A stretch of 64,000 bases of DNA, from NCBI RefSeq assembly GCF_000183405.1, contig NC_014758.1, forward strand, positions 62,001-126,000, written 5' to 3'. The notes under the pieces were generated by a model, which worked only from the letters and a program-made list of their open reading frames with translations, was not told the DNA's origin and ran no database searches. Below are positions 1-8,448 of this stretch, one piece after another. The position numbers and the translations under genes were made by a program. Origin of the DNA: Calditerrivibrio nitroreducens DSM 19672. Its GTDB lineage: Bacteria > Chrysiogenota > Deferribacteres > Deferribacterales > Calditerrivibrionaceae. How positions within the stretch are numbered: the stretch's first letter is position 1; each line of letters opens with the position of its first letter.

Positions 1-1095
1 TATCCATAATAGATCAAGCCCCATACTCTGGAATATAGGACCTACTATTGGCAAGACTATAAAGGAGATTTCTATGTAGTCTATAAAAAATCCAGCTATG
101 AAGATTATGGCATTTACGAGAATCAAAAATGTTGTAGGATTCATATTTGTTTTTTCTATAAACTCTAAAATAATAGTATCCCCCTGCATCCCTCTGAAAA
201 CAAGTCCAAAAGCGGTTGCCCCAATTAAAAGGGTGAATACCATTGCGGTAAGGTTCATCGTATCATACATTACGGCCATCGCTTTTTTGTAATTTAAGCT
301 TCTTTTGGCAAGTGCAAGTAAAGTGGCTCCGAAGGCTCCAACAGCAGCTGATTCTGTGGGGGAAGCTATCCCAGCAAATATGGATCCCAATACCGCCACG
401 ATAAGAGCCATGGGAAGTAAAAAGGCAAAAAATATTCTTCGAAACATCTTATCACTTCTAAATTTAGCAAGATCCTCTTCAGGCATAGCTGGTACCTGTT
501 CACCTTTGAATATCGCTATAATTATCACATATAAAAGATAAAGCCCCACAAGTAAAAAACCAGGGATAAATGCTCCAAGATAGATATCTCCAATGGACAG
601 ATTGAAAACGCTTGCAATTATTACCAATGCTACACTTGGTGGTATTATCTGTCCCAATGTCCCTGCAGCACAGATAATTCCACATGATAGTGGTATATTA
701 TACCCTCTTTTTACCATGGTGGGAAGGCTCAGTAGTCCCATAGTGACAACGGTGGCTCCAACAATCCCTGTGGCTGCAGCAAGCATTGCACCCACCAGTA
801 TTACAGATATCCCCATACCACCCCTGATCTTGCCAAAGAGCAAAGCCATCGTCTCCAGCATCTCTTCTGCAATACCTGATTTTTCAAGCATCACGCCCAT
901 GTAAACAAAAAGAGGTACTGCCACCAAAACAAAATTTGTAATGCCACCCCATATCCTGAGGGGCATAAGATTAAAAAGCTCAGGTCCAAAGTTTATTAAA
1001 CCTAAAATCATCGATACTCCACCAAGGGTAAAAGCTACAGGGAATCCTATAAGTAATGCACCAAAAACAGTTATAAATAATATTAACGCACTCAT
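1..1095 (-). CDS. dctM: TRAP transporter large permease (DctM family), 3' part cut by window edge
   Basis: Large membrane subunit of a tripartite ATP-independent periplasmic (TRAP) transporter, which forms the ion-driven channel for organic acids in the inner membrane. Reading the minus strand from about 1095 gives one open frame to the window edge (about 365 residues of a family usually near 430). It is almost entirely hydrophobic, with DctM-typical stretches such as GATVVTMG, CGIICAAGTLGQIIPPS and ASPTESAAVGAFGA. Two ATGs lie in tandem (1098 and 1095); AGGAG sits 3 bases from the first and 6 from the second, so I chose the second. It follows dctQ with a gap of 9 bases. No DctP binding protein is in view; it may lie beyond the left edge. 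Confidence 0.9.
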   Translation of the reverse strand, partial: MSALILFITVFGALLIGFPVAFTLGGVSMILGLINFGPELFNLMPLRIWGGITNFVLVAVPLFVYMGVMLEKSGIAEEMLETMALLFGKIRGGMGISVILVGAMLAAATGIVGATVVTMGLLSLPTMVKRGYNIPLSCGIICAAGTLGQIIPPSVALVIIASVFNLSIGDIYLGAFIPGFLLVGLYLLYVIIIAIFKGEQVPAMPEEDLAKFRSDKMFRRIFFAFLLPMALIVAVLGSIFAGIASPTESAAVGAFGATLLALAKRSLNYKKAMAVMYDTMNLTAMVFTLLIGATAFGLVFRGMQGDTIILEFIEKTNMNPTTFLILVNAIIFIAGFFIDYIEISFIVLPIVGPIFQSMGLDLLWI

Positions 1096-1104
1096 CATTT
1101 GCTC

Positions 1105-1632
1105 CTAATGGTTTGTTTTTTCATGGTAATATGAGGTATCCCCCAGAAGGGTTAATAAGGCTTTTAAAAACATAGATGCTCCTTGAATTATCACAAGTAA
1201 AAAACTAAAAGGTAGCATAGCCTTAAGCAGGTATCTTGCGGGTAATCCCCCTGGATCTGGAGAGCCTTCGGCACATTGCCATGAGGATAGGACAAAATCT
1301 TTTGAGGTGTATATGATAAAAAGGCTAAATGGTATCAGAAGGATAATAACCCCAAGAAGGTCAATTAAAGCTCTTTTTCTAACAGATAGTTTAGAGTATA
1401 TTATATCCACCCTAACATGACCATTTTGTCTCAAGGTGTATGCTGTTCCTAATAGGATCACCAATGCAAAGATATGCCACTCCAATTCCTGAATCCAAAT
1501 TTTACTGCTATTTAGTAAATATCTCGTAAATACATCATAAATTATGACGAGCACGAGTGCTGAAGTCAGCCATGCTGCAATGTAACCAAAGAAACCGCTA
1601 ATCTTATCACAAATATTAATAATGGTTTTCAT
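1105..1632 (-). CDS. dctQ: TRAP transporter small permease (DctQ family)
   Basis: Small membrane subunit of a TRAP transporter that pairs with the DctM-type protein encoded just downstream. The 175-residue protein has four hydrophobic segments (about residues 12-35, 48-65, 88-110 and 138-162). It also has the family pattern with an early RYLL, a WxxELxWH-like stretch (WIQELEWH, about residues 46-53) and a short GHVRVDI segment. Length and topology are normal for DctQ. Its start has AGGAGG upstream, at a rather long spacing of 11, and a good sigma-70 promoter ahead of it (1681-1709). The substrate cannot be told from the permeases. Confidence 0.88.
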   Translation of the reverse strand: MKTIINICDKISGFFGYIAAWLTSALVLVIIYDVFTRYLLNSSKIWIQELEWHIFALVILLGTAYTLRQNGHVRVDIIYSKLSVRKRALIDLLGVIILLIPFSLFIIYTSKDFVLSSWQCAEGSPDPGGLPARYLLKAMLPFSFLLVIIQGASMFLKALLTLLGDTSYYHEKTNH

Positions 1633-1680
1633 CTGGTTTAAAGCCTCCTGTTCATTTTTATGAAATTTTGTTTTTCGATA

Positions 1681-1709
1681 ATGTTAAACTATATTTAATA
1701 TGATGTCAA
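1681..1709 (-). promoter_or_regulatory. sigma-70-type promoter for dctQM
   Basis: On the minus strand TTGACA (1709-1704) and TAACAT (1686-1681) are 17 bases apart, about 50 bases before the dctQ start. The perfect -35 box and ideal spacing support it; there is no experimental evidence. Confidence 0.6.
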
Positions 1710-1777
1710 TACCAAAAAGAGTATATTAGTTAGTTTTTTTTTTGATATTCTTTTAACATTTAATGAAAGAAATAATA

Positions 1778-3421
1778 TTATCTATTCGTCAACTCTTCAA
1801 GTACCCTGAGAAGTTCTGGAAGTAGCTGTTTTTTTCTCGATAAAACACCAGGCAGATCATATGAATTATCATCCAATTTTTTGTATTTGATGATTTTTTC
1901 TATTGGTTTATATTCTGTTGTTATAAGTATACTATTTTCTGTTATTATATCAGTCACGAGCAGCATTGCCAGATGTAAGTTATTTTTGATTTTGATATTT
2001 TGGAGCTCTGAAATTAAGTTTGGCTTAACTTCTTTTAGTTCATCTATGTTCACTACTTCCACCTGACCCACACCAAAAGAGATCCCAAACTCTGAATACA
2101 TTTTAAAATCTGTATTGATGATATCTGATGCTGTTCGATTTTTTAAACTATCAGTTGAAGAAAAGATCTCTTTTCCGTATTCTATATAGTCGAAATTTCC
2201 AATTTTTGAAAGATCGTCTAACGCCTTTTTATCTTCATCTGTTGCGGTTGGAGACTTTAGAATAACTGTATCTGCAAGAATTCCAGAAGCAAGAAGATAT
2301 GCTATATTGGTTGGTATATCTACACCGTTGATTTTATATTGTTGATATACAAGTGTGCAGGTACTGCCCACAGGCTTTGCAAAGAAGCTGACTGGTTTTT
2401 TGGTTTTAATTGTTCCCAATCTGTGATGGTCTACTATTTCAAGGATTTCAGCCGATTCTGCACCATCTATTGCCTGAGTTAATTCATTATGGTCCATTAA
2501 AATAATCTTATTTTCTGGCTTTTTTATGATGTCTGATCGGGTTATGATCCCCACAAGTGTGCCATCTTCATCGACCACCGGTAATCCCCTTCTGTTTTCT
2601 TTTAGCATAAGATCCTTTGCATTATCGATATAATCATCAGGTTTAATCGTGTTTGTACTTCCCATTACAGACTTACAGGGTACCGAAAGTGTCAGCCGTC
2701 TAAAGGATTCTGCAGTGTCGCAATTTGAGATGAATAATGATCCAGAATAACTGGAATGATCTATGTCAAAATCGTTGATATCTGATAAGCCTGTAACTAT
2801 TATGGCTGGTGTATTTTTATTCATTGCATACTCAATAATGTCCCTTCTTTTACCCACGATAAGCACGGTATTTTCTGCCCCCAATTCATCAATTCTTTTT
2901 ACAAATCTATCAAAAGGCATTGCACCTATCATAATTGTAGCGATAAATTCATCTTTTATCCCTTTTTTTAAAAAGTAACCGCCAATGGTTTTTTCAAAAT
3001 TATCAAGTCTAAATGTGTAAAAAGGTCTCTTAGAATCGTCTTCATTGACAAAAAACTGAGCTATTTCAAAAACACTTGCAATCCCTAAATATTTTCGATT
3101 ATCATCAATTATAGGGGTTAATCTTATTCCTAACTCTTTAACATTTTTCATTACGGTTGATAATGGATCATTTAAGTGATTGGCATACACATTCTTTGTC
3201 ATTACGTCGGAGACTTTTGGATAGATATCTTTTAAAAAAACTGGGGGCTCTATGTTCAATTTTGAAAAGATATATCGTGTCTGGCTATTTAGATTTCCGC
3301 ATCTTGAAGCTATATAATGTTTCGATGGATCGAGAGTATTTTTGAGATACGCATAACAATAAGCAGAGCAGATGGAGTCTGTATCAGGATTTTTATGACC
3401 GATGACATATACTTTTTCCAT
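1778..3421 (-). CDS. ppaC: manganese-dependent (family II) inorganic pyrophosphatase with CBS and DRTGG domains
   Basis: Cytoplasmic enzyme hydrolysing pyrophosphate to phosphate. The 547 residues follow the regulated family II layout. The first half of the DHH domain carries GHKNPDTDS at 8-16. CBS1 (about 71-125), DRTGG (about 150-240) and CBS2 (about 250-305) follow. The DHH core then resumes with D310 and the DHH motif at 331-333, and the DHHA2 domain carries the substrate-binding SRKKQ at 528-532. All metal and phosphate ligands I can identify are present. In this subfamily the CBS pair binds adenine nucleotides (inhibition by AMP/ADP, activation by ATP or diadenosine polyphosphates), so the enzyme should be tuned to cell energy state. 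It appears monocistronic. Confidence 0.95.
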   Translation of the reverse strand: MEKVYVIGHKNPDTDSICSAYCYAYLKNTLDPSKHYIASRCGNLNSQTRYIFSKLNIEPPVFLKDIYPKVSDVMTKNVYANHLNDPLSTVMKNVKELGIRLTPIIDDNRKYLGIASVFEIAQFFVNEDDSKRPFYTFRLDNFEKTIGGYFLKKGIKDEFIATIMIGAMPFDRFVKRIDELGAENTVLIVGKRRDIIEYAMNKNTPAIIVTGLSDINDFDIDHSSYSGSLFISNCDTAESFRRLTLSVPCKSVMGSTNTIKPDDYIDNAKDLMLKENRRGLPVVDEDGTLVGIITRSDIIKKPENKIILMDHNELTQAIDGAESAEILEIVDHHRLGTIKTKKPVSFFAKPVGSTCTLVYQQYKINGVDIPTNIAYLLASGILADTVILKSPTATDEDKKALDDLSKIGNFDYIEYGKEIFSSTDSLKNRTASDIINTDFKMYSEFGISFGVGQVEVVNIDELKEVKPNLISELQNIKIKNNLHLAMLLVTDIITENSILITTEYKPIEKIIKYKKLDDNSYDLPGVLSRKKQLLPELLRVLEELTNR

Positions 3422-3472
3422 AGCACACCTTTTAATTAATTTTTATACAATTTATAAAAATAAGAAGATAAT

Positions 3473-3502
3473 TTCAACAAAAAAATAAAAATATGCTATA
3501 AT
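3473..3502 (+). promoter_or_regulatory. extended -10 promoter for the STAS/RsbW pair
   Basis: TGC precedes TATAAT (3497-3502), giving an extended -10 element. A weak -35 (TTCAAC, 3473-3478) lies 18 bases upstream. It sits 34 bases before the STAS gene start. Confidence 0.55.
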
Positions 3503-3536
3503 ATAATAGAAAGATAGCTTTAAGTTAGAGGGGCTG

Positions 3537-3866
3537 ATGTTAGAGTTTGTGGAAAATGAAGACTATATTGTGGCAAGGGTAAATATAAGGCGAATAGATG
3601 TCAGCAATGTTGATGAAATTAATAGTTTGCTTGCGAAGATAGATGACAAAAAGGATCTAATTCTGGATGTCTGTCAATTACAATTTATAGATAGTTCGGG
3701 GATAGGTATAATTACAGGGCTTTATAAGAAGTATAAGAAAAATGGAAGGATTTTTGGGTTACTTGGGGTAAATAGTAGAATAGCCAGCTTACTTAATATC
3801 TTGGGTCTTACTGGTATTGTTAAGATATTTTGCTCTATTGAAGATTATTTGAGGGTAAAAAAATGA
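3537..3866 (+). CDS. STAS-domain anti-sigma factor antagonist (SpoIIAA/RsbV-like)
   Basis: Single STAS domain of 109 residues, the normal size for a SpoIIAA/RsbV protein. The conserved phosphorylation loop FIDSSGIG is intact; Ser54 is the expected phosphoacceptor of the partner kinase. The C-terminal part (NSRIASLLNILGLTGIVKIF) also matches the family. It overlaps the HATPase gene by 4 bases (ATGA), so the two are translationally coupled and should form a partner-switch pair. GAGGGG at 3529-3533 serves as ribosome binding site. No sigma factor or PP2C phosphatase is adjacent, so the output is unknown. Confidence 0.9.
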   Translation: MLEFVENEDYIVARVNIRRIDVSNVDEINSLLAKIDDKKDLILDVCQLQFIDSSGIGIITGLYKKYKKNGRIFGLLGVNSRIASLLNILGLTGIVKIFCSIEDYLRVKK

Positions 3867-4303
3867 ACTCTATGATAAGATTAGAGCTTACATTGCCTAG
3901 TAATATTAAATTGTTGCCATTGATAGGGGATATGGTGGAGACATTTATTACACGAGCAAGGGATGAGTTGGGGAATGTCGATTTTGAGGATCTGGCTTTT
4001 AAAATAAATCTTGCAGTGACAGAAGCGATTGCGAATGCGATAAAACATGGGAACAAAGAAAAAGAGGAGCTACCGGTAAAGCTTTTAATAGAGCTTGAGA
4101 AGGATGCTTTAAAAATAGAGGTGACAGACTGTGGTGAAGGGTTCAGGCTTGAAAAAAATGAGGTCGATATTTCGAAAATCCCAGAAAATCAAGATTCCGG
4201 CAGGGGACTTTACATAATAAAACAGCTTGTGGATGAGGTATCTTATTCTTATGAGAATGGTGAATATAGATTTTACATGACTAAAAGGTTGGTAAAAAAT
4301 TAG
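3863..4303 (+). CDS. anti-sigma factor / serine kinase of the RsbW-SpoIIAB type (HATPase_c)
   Basis: GHKL-type ATPase of 146 residues that would phosphorylate the upstream STAS protein and hold a target (a sigma factor or other effector) in partner switching. The N box is clear (AVTEAIANAIKHGN, E54 and N58), the G1 box is DCGEGF (89-94) and the G2 box is GRGLYII (113-119). Length is normal. A second in-frame ATG lies at codon 4; the first overlaps the upstream stop and is kept. The gap downstream (4304-4356) shows no convincing terminator before the convergent thioredoxin-like gene. Confidence 0.9.
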   Translation: MNSMIRLELTLPSNIKLLPLIGDMVETFITRARDELGNVDFEDLAFKINLAVTEAIANAIKHGNKEKEELPVKLLIELEKDALKIEVTDCGEGFRLEKNEVDISKIPENQDSGRGLYIIKQLVDEVSYSYENGEYRFYMTKRLVKN

Positions 4304-4356
4304 ATAAACAAAAAAAGGGGAATATTTATGAAAACATTAGTTTCAACAATTATATA

Positions 4357-4797
4357 TTACTCTTCCAGATAACTTTTTAATTCTGAAAACGGTTTATTCC
4401 CCGGGAAGGTATCTTCAAGACGTCCATCTTTATCAAATATCGCAGTAACTGGGATGTAGTAGGCATTAAACTTTCTTTTTAGATCACCTCTGTCGATATA
4501 AAAATTAAAAGGGTATTTGACTTTCTCCACAAAATCGGTGACCAGAGAAGGATTTTTATCCACAGATATGGCGATTATATTGATCTTATTTCTTTTAAAG
4601 TAGATGCTATTTTCATTTAAAGTTTGTAGCAGTGCCTTACAATATGGGCAATAGGTAGCCCAGAATACCAGAACTGTCTTATTGTAACCCTGGTGCAATA
4701 ATTTGTTTAACCCAGATTCGTCTATATATTTTACCTCCGCATGGGATGGGGAGATAAAAAATCTGAGTAGTAATAAAATTAAAACATATTTTTTCAT
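4357..4797 (-). CDS. exported thioredoxin-like (TlpA/ResA-type) protein
   Basis: A 146-residue protein with an N-terminal signal peptide (about residues 1-20, ending PSHA) and a thioredoxin fold carrying the redox pair CPYC (C50, C53) after VLVFWATY. The cis-Pro region (YYIPVTAIF) is present at about residue 117. TlpA/ResA proteins reduce or transfer disulfides in the periplasm, for example in cytochrome c maturation. The specific client is not visible here, and the only related gene in the window, ccdA (47950-48684), is far away. It lies upstream of thiS in the same direction, with a gap of 58 bases. Confidence 0.85.
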   Translation of the reverse strand: MKKYVLILLLLRFFISPSHAEVKYIDESGLNKLLHQGYNKTVLVFWATYCPYCKALLQTLNENSIYFKRNKINIIAISVDKNPSLVTDFVEKVKYPFNFYIDRGDLKRKFNAYYIPVTAIFDKDGRLEDTFPGNKPFSELKSYLEE

Positions 4798-4855
4798 TTA
4801 TAACTCCATGTATTAAATAAATTTAATGTTTCCCGGATCTTTTGTCTAAAAAATC

Positions 4856-5056
4856 TTAGCCACCACCTACAAAATGAACAATTTCCACTGTATCGCCATC
4901 TTTAATTTCTGTCAAGGTGTAATCTTTTTCATCAATTATTGTTCTATTCAATTCAATGACGATCTTTTTACTGTTTAATTTTAGATTTTCGATTAATTTA
5001 GATAAAGTGATATTATCTTCCACCTCTAAACAATTACCATTTACCTTTATCTTCAT
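4856..5056 (-). CDS. thiS: sulfur carrier protein ThiS
   Basis: Beta-grasp protein of 66 residues ending in VGGG, the C-terminal Gly-Gly that is adenylated and converted to thiocarboxylate to deliver sulfur for thiazole synthesis. Length, the LNRTIIDEKDYTLTEIKDGDTVEIVHFVGGG pattern (described here as residues 36-66) and the adjoining adenylyltransferase all fit ThiS. It overlaps the thiF-like gene by 4 bases. thiG and thiH are not in the window. Confidence 0.92.
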   Translation of the reverse strand: MKIKVNGNCLEVEDNITLSKLIENLKLNSKKIVIELNRTIIDEKDYTLTEIKDGDTVEIVHFVGGG

Positions 5057-5856
5057 ATATCCCCCAAAAGTATTCTTACAGCAAGATTTGCCTGTATATT
5101 GGCAGCCACCGCCACCCTCGGAGCCATAAGCCCCATACCTGGTTTTGCCTCAGACTCAAGGTCACCTACTAAAAAAAACTTTTCTCTTATCTTAAATATC
5201 TTAATTTTTTCAGTATCAGAATATCCAGCAACACCGGAAGCCGCAATATAAAAGGTATCTTTCATGTCTTTAAGCATAAACCGGGTAAGTTTTGCTTTTT
5301 CTTCCGCTTTATCAAAGGCTTCTAAAACGATATCACAGCCTGATAATAAATCAAACATGTTGGTTTCGTCAAGGTAGGCATCCATCGGTTCGTAATTAAT
5401 GTAAGGATTTATTCTTTTTAAAGTTTCATGAAGGGCAAATACCTTTTTTTCACCTAATTGGTCGATAAAATACTGTTGTCTGTTTAAGTTTGATGGCTCC
5501 ACGATGTCAAAATCTATGAATTTTATTCTACCTATACCCATCCTTGCTAAAGAGATCGCAATATTTGAACCTAATCCCCCCACTCCAGCTATTACTACAG
5601 ATCCATTTTTCAGTTTTTCATAAATATTGGGGGTGTGCCTTGAAATAAGAAGATATTCCATCTCATTTTTCGACGGTATCTCATGCTTTTTGATCAGAAA
5701 AATATGATCTCCATCTTCTACCAACATATCCTCGTTTGCAGGAAAGCTATTTAGTATAATAAGATCAGCATGAGGTTTAAATTGTTTGCGAATTTGATAC
5801 AGGGTGACACCTTTTTCAATGTAGGTCTCTTTGCCGTTTAGGTATATTTTTAACAT
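5053..5856 (-). CDS. thiF: ThiS adenylyltransferase ThiF with N-terminal ThiS-like domain
   Basis: E1-like enzyme of 267 residues that adenylates the C terminus of ThiS. Residues 1-55 form a beta-grasp ThiS-like domain without a C-terminal Gly-Gly. Residues 65-267 are the Rossmann ThiF/MoeB fold with GVGGLGSN (91-98), the acidic ribose contact (D115/D117) and the catalytic-type NLNRQ (123-127). The Cys-x2-Cys zinc pairs of MoeB and classical ThiF are absent, as is usual in this shorter subtype. The start has no visible Shine-Dalgarno sequence and lies only a few bases after the U-rich tail of a terminator-like hairpin (5860-5889). Confidence 0.9.
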   Translation of the reverse strand: MLKIYLNGKETYIEKGVTLYQIRKQFKPHADLIILNSFPANEDMLVEDGDHIFLIKKHEIPSKNEMEYLLISRHTPNIYEKLKNGSVVIAGVGGLGSNIAISLARMGIGRIKFIDFDIVEPSNLNRQQYFIDQLGEKKVFALHETLKRINPYINYEPMDAYLDETNMFDLLSGCDIVLEAFDKAEEKAKLTRFMLKDMKDTFYIAASGVAGYSDTEKIKIFKIREKFFLVGDLESEAKPGMGLMAPRVAVAANIQANLAVRILLGDI

Positions 5857-5859
5857 AAT

Positions 5860-5889
5860 AAATTAAAAATATAGGGGGGTGACCCCCTA
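5860..5889 (-). terminator. intrinsic terminator after htpX, abutting the thiF start
   Basis: On the minus strand a 7-bp stem (5889-5883 with 5878-5872, TAGGGGG with CCCCCTA) and a 4-base loop is followed by TATTTTTAATTT. It lies directly after the htpX stop. Its tail ends about 4 bases before the thiF ATG, so it may also act as a leader hairpin. Confidence 0.7.
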
Positions 5890-5892
5890 ATT

Positions 5893-6753
5893 TTATAGTC
5901 TTCCTGCGGCCATAGCCTGCAGACGCTCTATCCTTTTTTCAATCGGTGGATGTGTTGAAAATAGATGTAGTATACTGCTTCCGCTTAGAGGACTCATTAT
6001 AAACATATGAGCAGTGGCGGGCTTTGCATCCATCGGCATCATCTCATTACCATAAGCTATCTTTTTCAATGCAGAAGCAAGAGCTAATGGTTTTCCACAG
6101 TATTTAGCCCCAGTTTCATCCGCAAGGTATTCCCTTGATCTTGAAATTGCCATCTGGATAAGGGTAGCAGCAAGGGGGGCTATGATCATCGCTACAATTG
6201 CAGCTACGGCAGAAAATGGATTTCCACCCTCTTCATCATCGTGTCTTGAACCACCGAATATCATTGCCCATCTTGCCATGTCCGCTAAAAACATTATTGC
6301 GGCGGCAAAGGTGGCTGCTATGGTACCAATTAGAATATCTCTATTGCTTATATGAGCGATTTCATGAGCAATTACACCTTCCAATTCTTCTGAATCGAGT
6401 AATTGAAGTATTCCGGTTGTGACTGCAACGGCAGCATGTTCTGGATTTCTACCTGTTGCAAAGGCGTTTGGTGTTGGGTTTTGCATGATGTACACCTTCG
6501 GCATCGGTATGCCAGCTCTGGTGGCCACTCTTCTTACGATATTATACAAATTTGGTGCTTCTGCCTCTGTAACCTCTTTTGCCCCATACATAGACAACAC
6601 GATTTTATCGCTAAACCAGTAGGAGAAAAAGTTCATACCCAACGCGATAATGAGAGCAATGATCATTCCGTTTTGTCCACCTATCATTTTACCTATAAAT
6701 AGAAATAGAATTGTAAGTAGTGTCATCAACAAAGCAGTTTTAAGTCCGTTCAT
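5893..6753 (-). CDS. htpX: membrane zinc metalloprotease HtpX
   Basis: Inner-membrane M48 protease that degrades misfolded membrane proteins. The 286 residues show two N-terminal membrane segments (about 5-20 and 27-45), the zinc motif HEIAH (130-134) and the third ligand E208 in REYLAD. Two further hydrophobic stretches lie between them (about 140-165 and 180-203). Length matches the family. It is the last gene of the dapL-fmt-DUF116-htpX run and overlaps the DUF116 gene by 14 bases. Confidence 0.95.
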   Translation of the reverse strand: MNGLKTALLMTLLTILFLFIGKMIGGQNGMIIALIIALGMNFFSYWFSDKIVLSMYGAKEVTEAEAPNLYNIVRRVATRAGIPMPKVYIMQNPTPNAFATGRNPEHAAVAVTTGILQLLDSEELEGVIAHEIAHISNRDILIGTIAATFAAAIMFLADMARWAMIFGGSRHDDEEGGNPFSAVAAIVAMIIAPLAATLIQMAISRSREYLADETGAKYCGKPLALASALKKIAYGNEMMPMDAKPATAHMFIMSPLSGSSILHLFSTHPPIEKRIERLQAMAAGRL

Positions 6754-7522
6754 GTTGCCTCCTATAATTTATCATTTCGAGTGTTTTTTCGATAAAAGCT
6801 ACACTTACTCTGGTATTTATACATGGCCCATATGGTCTTTCATTTATGAGCCCTATTACTGGTAGTGGATAGGTGTCCTGTATACCGCTCAACATATCCC
6901 TTTCGCAGGCAACTGCTATTATCAGGTCAGGTCTTGTATCCTTTACTATTCTTCGGGCAATTGTACCACCTGTTGCCACTTTGATATTTAAATTATACAT
7001 TTCAGACAATTTTGCAAGATCTCCTATATCACACCTGCCACACTTTTTACAATTAAGGATATTGTGGGATATTTTTAGTTCACAGTTTTCCAACTGAATG
7101 CAGTGGGGGAGAAGGATGAGTAGGTTATTTACACCTTTTTCCCTTACAGACTCAAGTACAAGTTCATTATTTACGGCTATGAAGGACCTTATAACTTTGT
7201 CTTTATCTATTTTAAAAAGCTTTGCAATTTTTAGGACAATAGGAAACAAAAGTTTGGTGACCAACCCTCTCAATTTGATACTCAGCTTTGATTGTTTTCC
7301 TGAGATCATGGTAAATACAAGTATTATGGTTGAAAGAAATAGGAAGATTCCTACGATAGCTACAATGAGTGTAAATGCAAGCCCCAGAAAAGATGAAATC
7401 TCTCCCAAACCTTTATAGGAAATATACCATATAAAAGCTATAAAAGATATCACCACAAGAGATGTGCAAAATAGAAAAAATATAAAAATCCGTTTTTTTT
7501 CGGGTGATAAAAAGTTATTCAA
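6740..7522 (-). CDS. DUF116 family membrane protein
   Basis: Protein of 260 residues with two N-terminal hydrophobic segments (about 12-33 and 44-72) and a C-terminal cytoplasmic domain rich in cysteine (C141, C147, C158, C161, C164, C206). The spacing CxxCxxC at 158-164 looks suited to a metal or Fe-S site. The later GTIARRIV and ACERDMLSG stretches match DUF116. The biochemical role is unknown. DUF116 genes often sit beside fmt, and here the gene overlaps both fmt (8 bases) and htpX (14 bases), so all three are probably translated together. Confidence 0.85.
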   Translation of the reverse strand: MNNFLSPEKKRIFIFFLFCTSLVVISFIAFIWYISYKGLGEISSFLGLAFTLIVAIVGIFLFLSTIILVFTMISGKQSKLSIKLRGLVTKLLFPIVLKIAKLFKIDKDKVIRSFIAVNNELVLESVREKGVNNLLILLPHCIQLENCELKISHNILNCKKCGRCDIGDLAKLSEMYNLNIKVATGGTIARRIVKDTRPDLIIAVACERDMLSGIQDTYPLPVIGLINERPYGPCINTRVSVAFIEKTLEMINYRRQHERT

Positions 7523-8438
7523 AAAGATCCCCTACATTTATGGTATTACCAGTCAGAAAGCTTTTTGCGTCGACTCTATTTTTCCCTTCCATCTGTAGTT
7601 CAAGTATTCTAAGTCCAGAGTCTTCACCACATGCTACCAAAAAGCTTGATTTATCTACTCCCACCACTTCACCAGGTTTACCGTTTGCTTTTACCACCTC
7701 TGCTTTGAAAAACTTTACCATTTTTCCTTTGTAAAAGCAGTAGGCTGTTGGCCACGGCTGAAAACCCCTGATCATCCTTTCAATAACTTCTGCATTTTTA
7801 GTAAAATCTATTTTACCATCCTCTTTTTTTATGATTGGGGCATAAGTATATGATGCATGATCCTGAGGTGTGGGGGTAATGTTGTGATAATTTTTCAATG
7901 TTTCTATTAAGAGATCTGCTCCAAGTTTTGAAAGTTTTTCCGATAGGGTTATGGTGGTATCATCCTTTTCGATGGGTATACTTTTCATGAGAAGTATATC
8001 ACCGGTGTCTAAACCTTCATCCATTTTCATTGTGGCGACCCCAGTCTCTTTTTCTCCATTGATAATTGCCCAGTTTACCGGAGCTGCCCCTCTATACTTG
8101 GGTAACAGAGAAAAATGAACATTTATTGGGGCAAAAGTGGGGATGTCAAGTAGCTCTTTGGGGAGGATTTTTCCATATGCTACAACTACTAAAAAATCTG
8201 GCTTTAAGGATCTGATCTTTTCTATCGCTTCCGGATTATTTTTAATCTTTTCTGGCTGAAATACCTCAAGATTGTGGTCAAGGGCAAACTCTTTTACTGG
8301 TGATGGTTGCAATTTGTTGCCCCTACCTTTTGGTTTATCCGGCTGACATACCACGAGTGGTACTTCAAACCCCTCTTTTAAAATCATATCAAGAGTGGGG
8401 ACAGCCATCTCAGGTGTCCCCATAAATACTAGTTTCAT
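7515..8438 (-). CDS. fmt: methionyl-tRNA formyltransferase
   Basis: Formylates the amino group of methionyl-initiator tRNA using 10-formyl-tetrahydrofolate. The 307 residues begin MKLVFMGTPEMAVP, contain the formyltransferase catalytic loop (SLLPKYRGAAPVNWAI, with GVATMKMDEGLDTGDIL following) and end in the OB-like C-terminal domain. Length is typical. No def (peptide deformylase), its usual partner, is in this stretch. Confidence 0.96.
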   Translation of the reverse strand: MKLVFMGTPEMAVPTLDMILKEGFEVPLVVCQPDKPKGRGNKLQPSPVKEFALDHNLEVFQPEKIKNNPEAIEKIRSLKPDFLVVVAYGKILPKELLDIPTFAPINVHFSLLPKYRGAAPVNWAIINGEKETGVATMKMDEGLDTGDILLMKSIPIEKDDTTITLSEKLSKLGADLLIETLKNYHNITPTPQDHASYTYAPIIKKEDGKIDFTKNAEVIERMIRGFQPWPTAYCFYKGKMVKFFKAEVVKANGKPGEVVGVDKSSFLVACGEDSGLRILELQMEGKNRVDAKSFLTGNTINVGDLFE

Positions 8439-8448
8439 TTAAGCCTCG

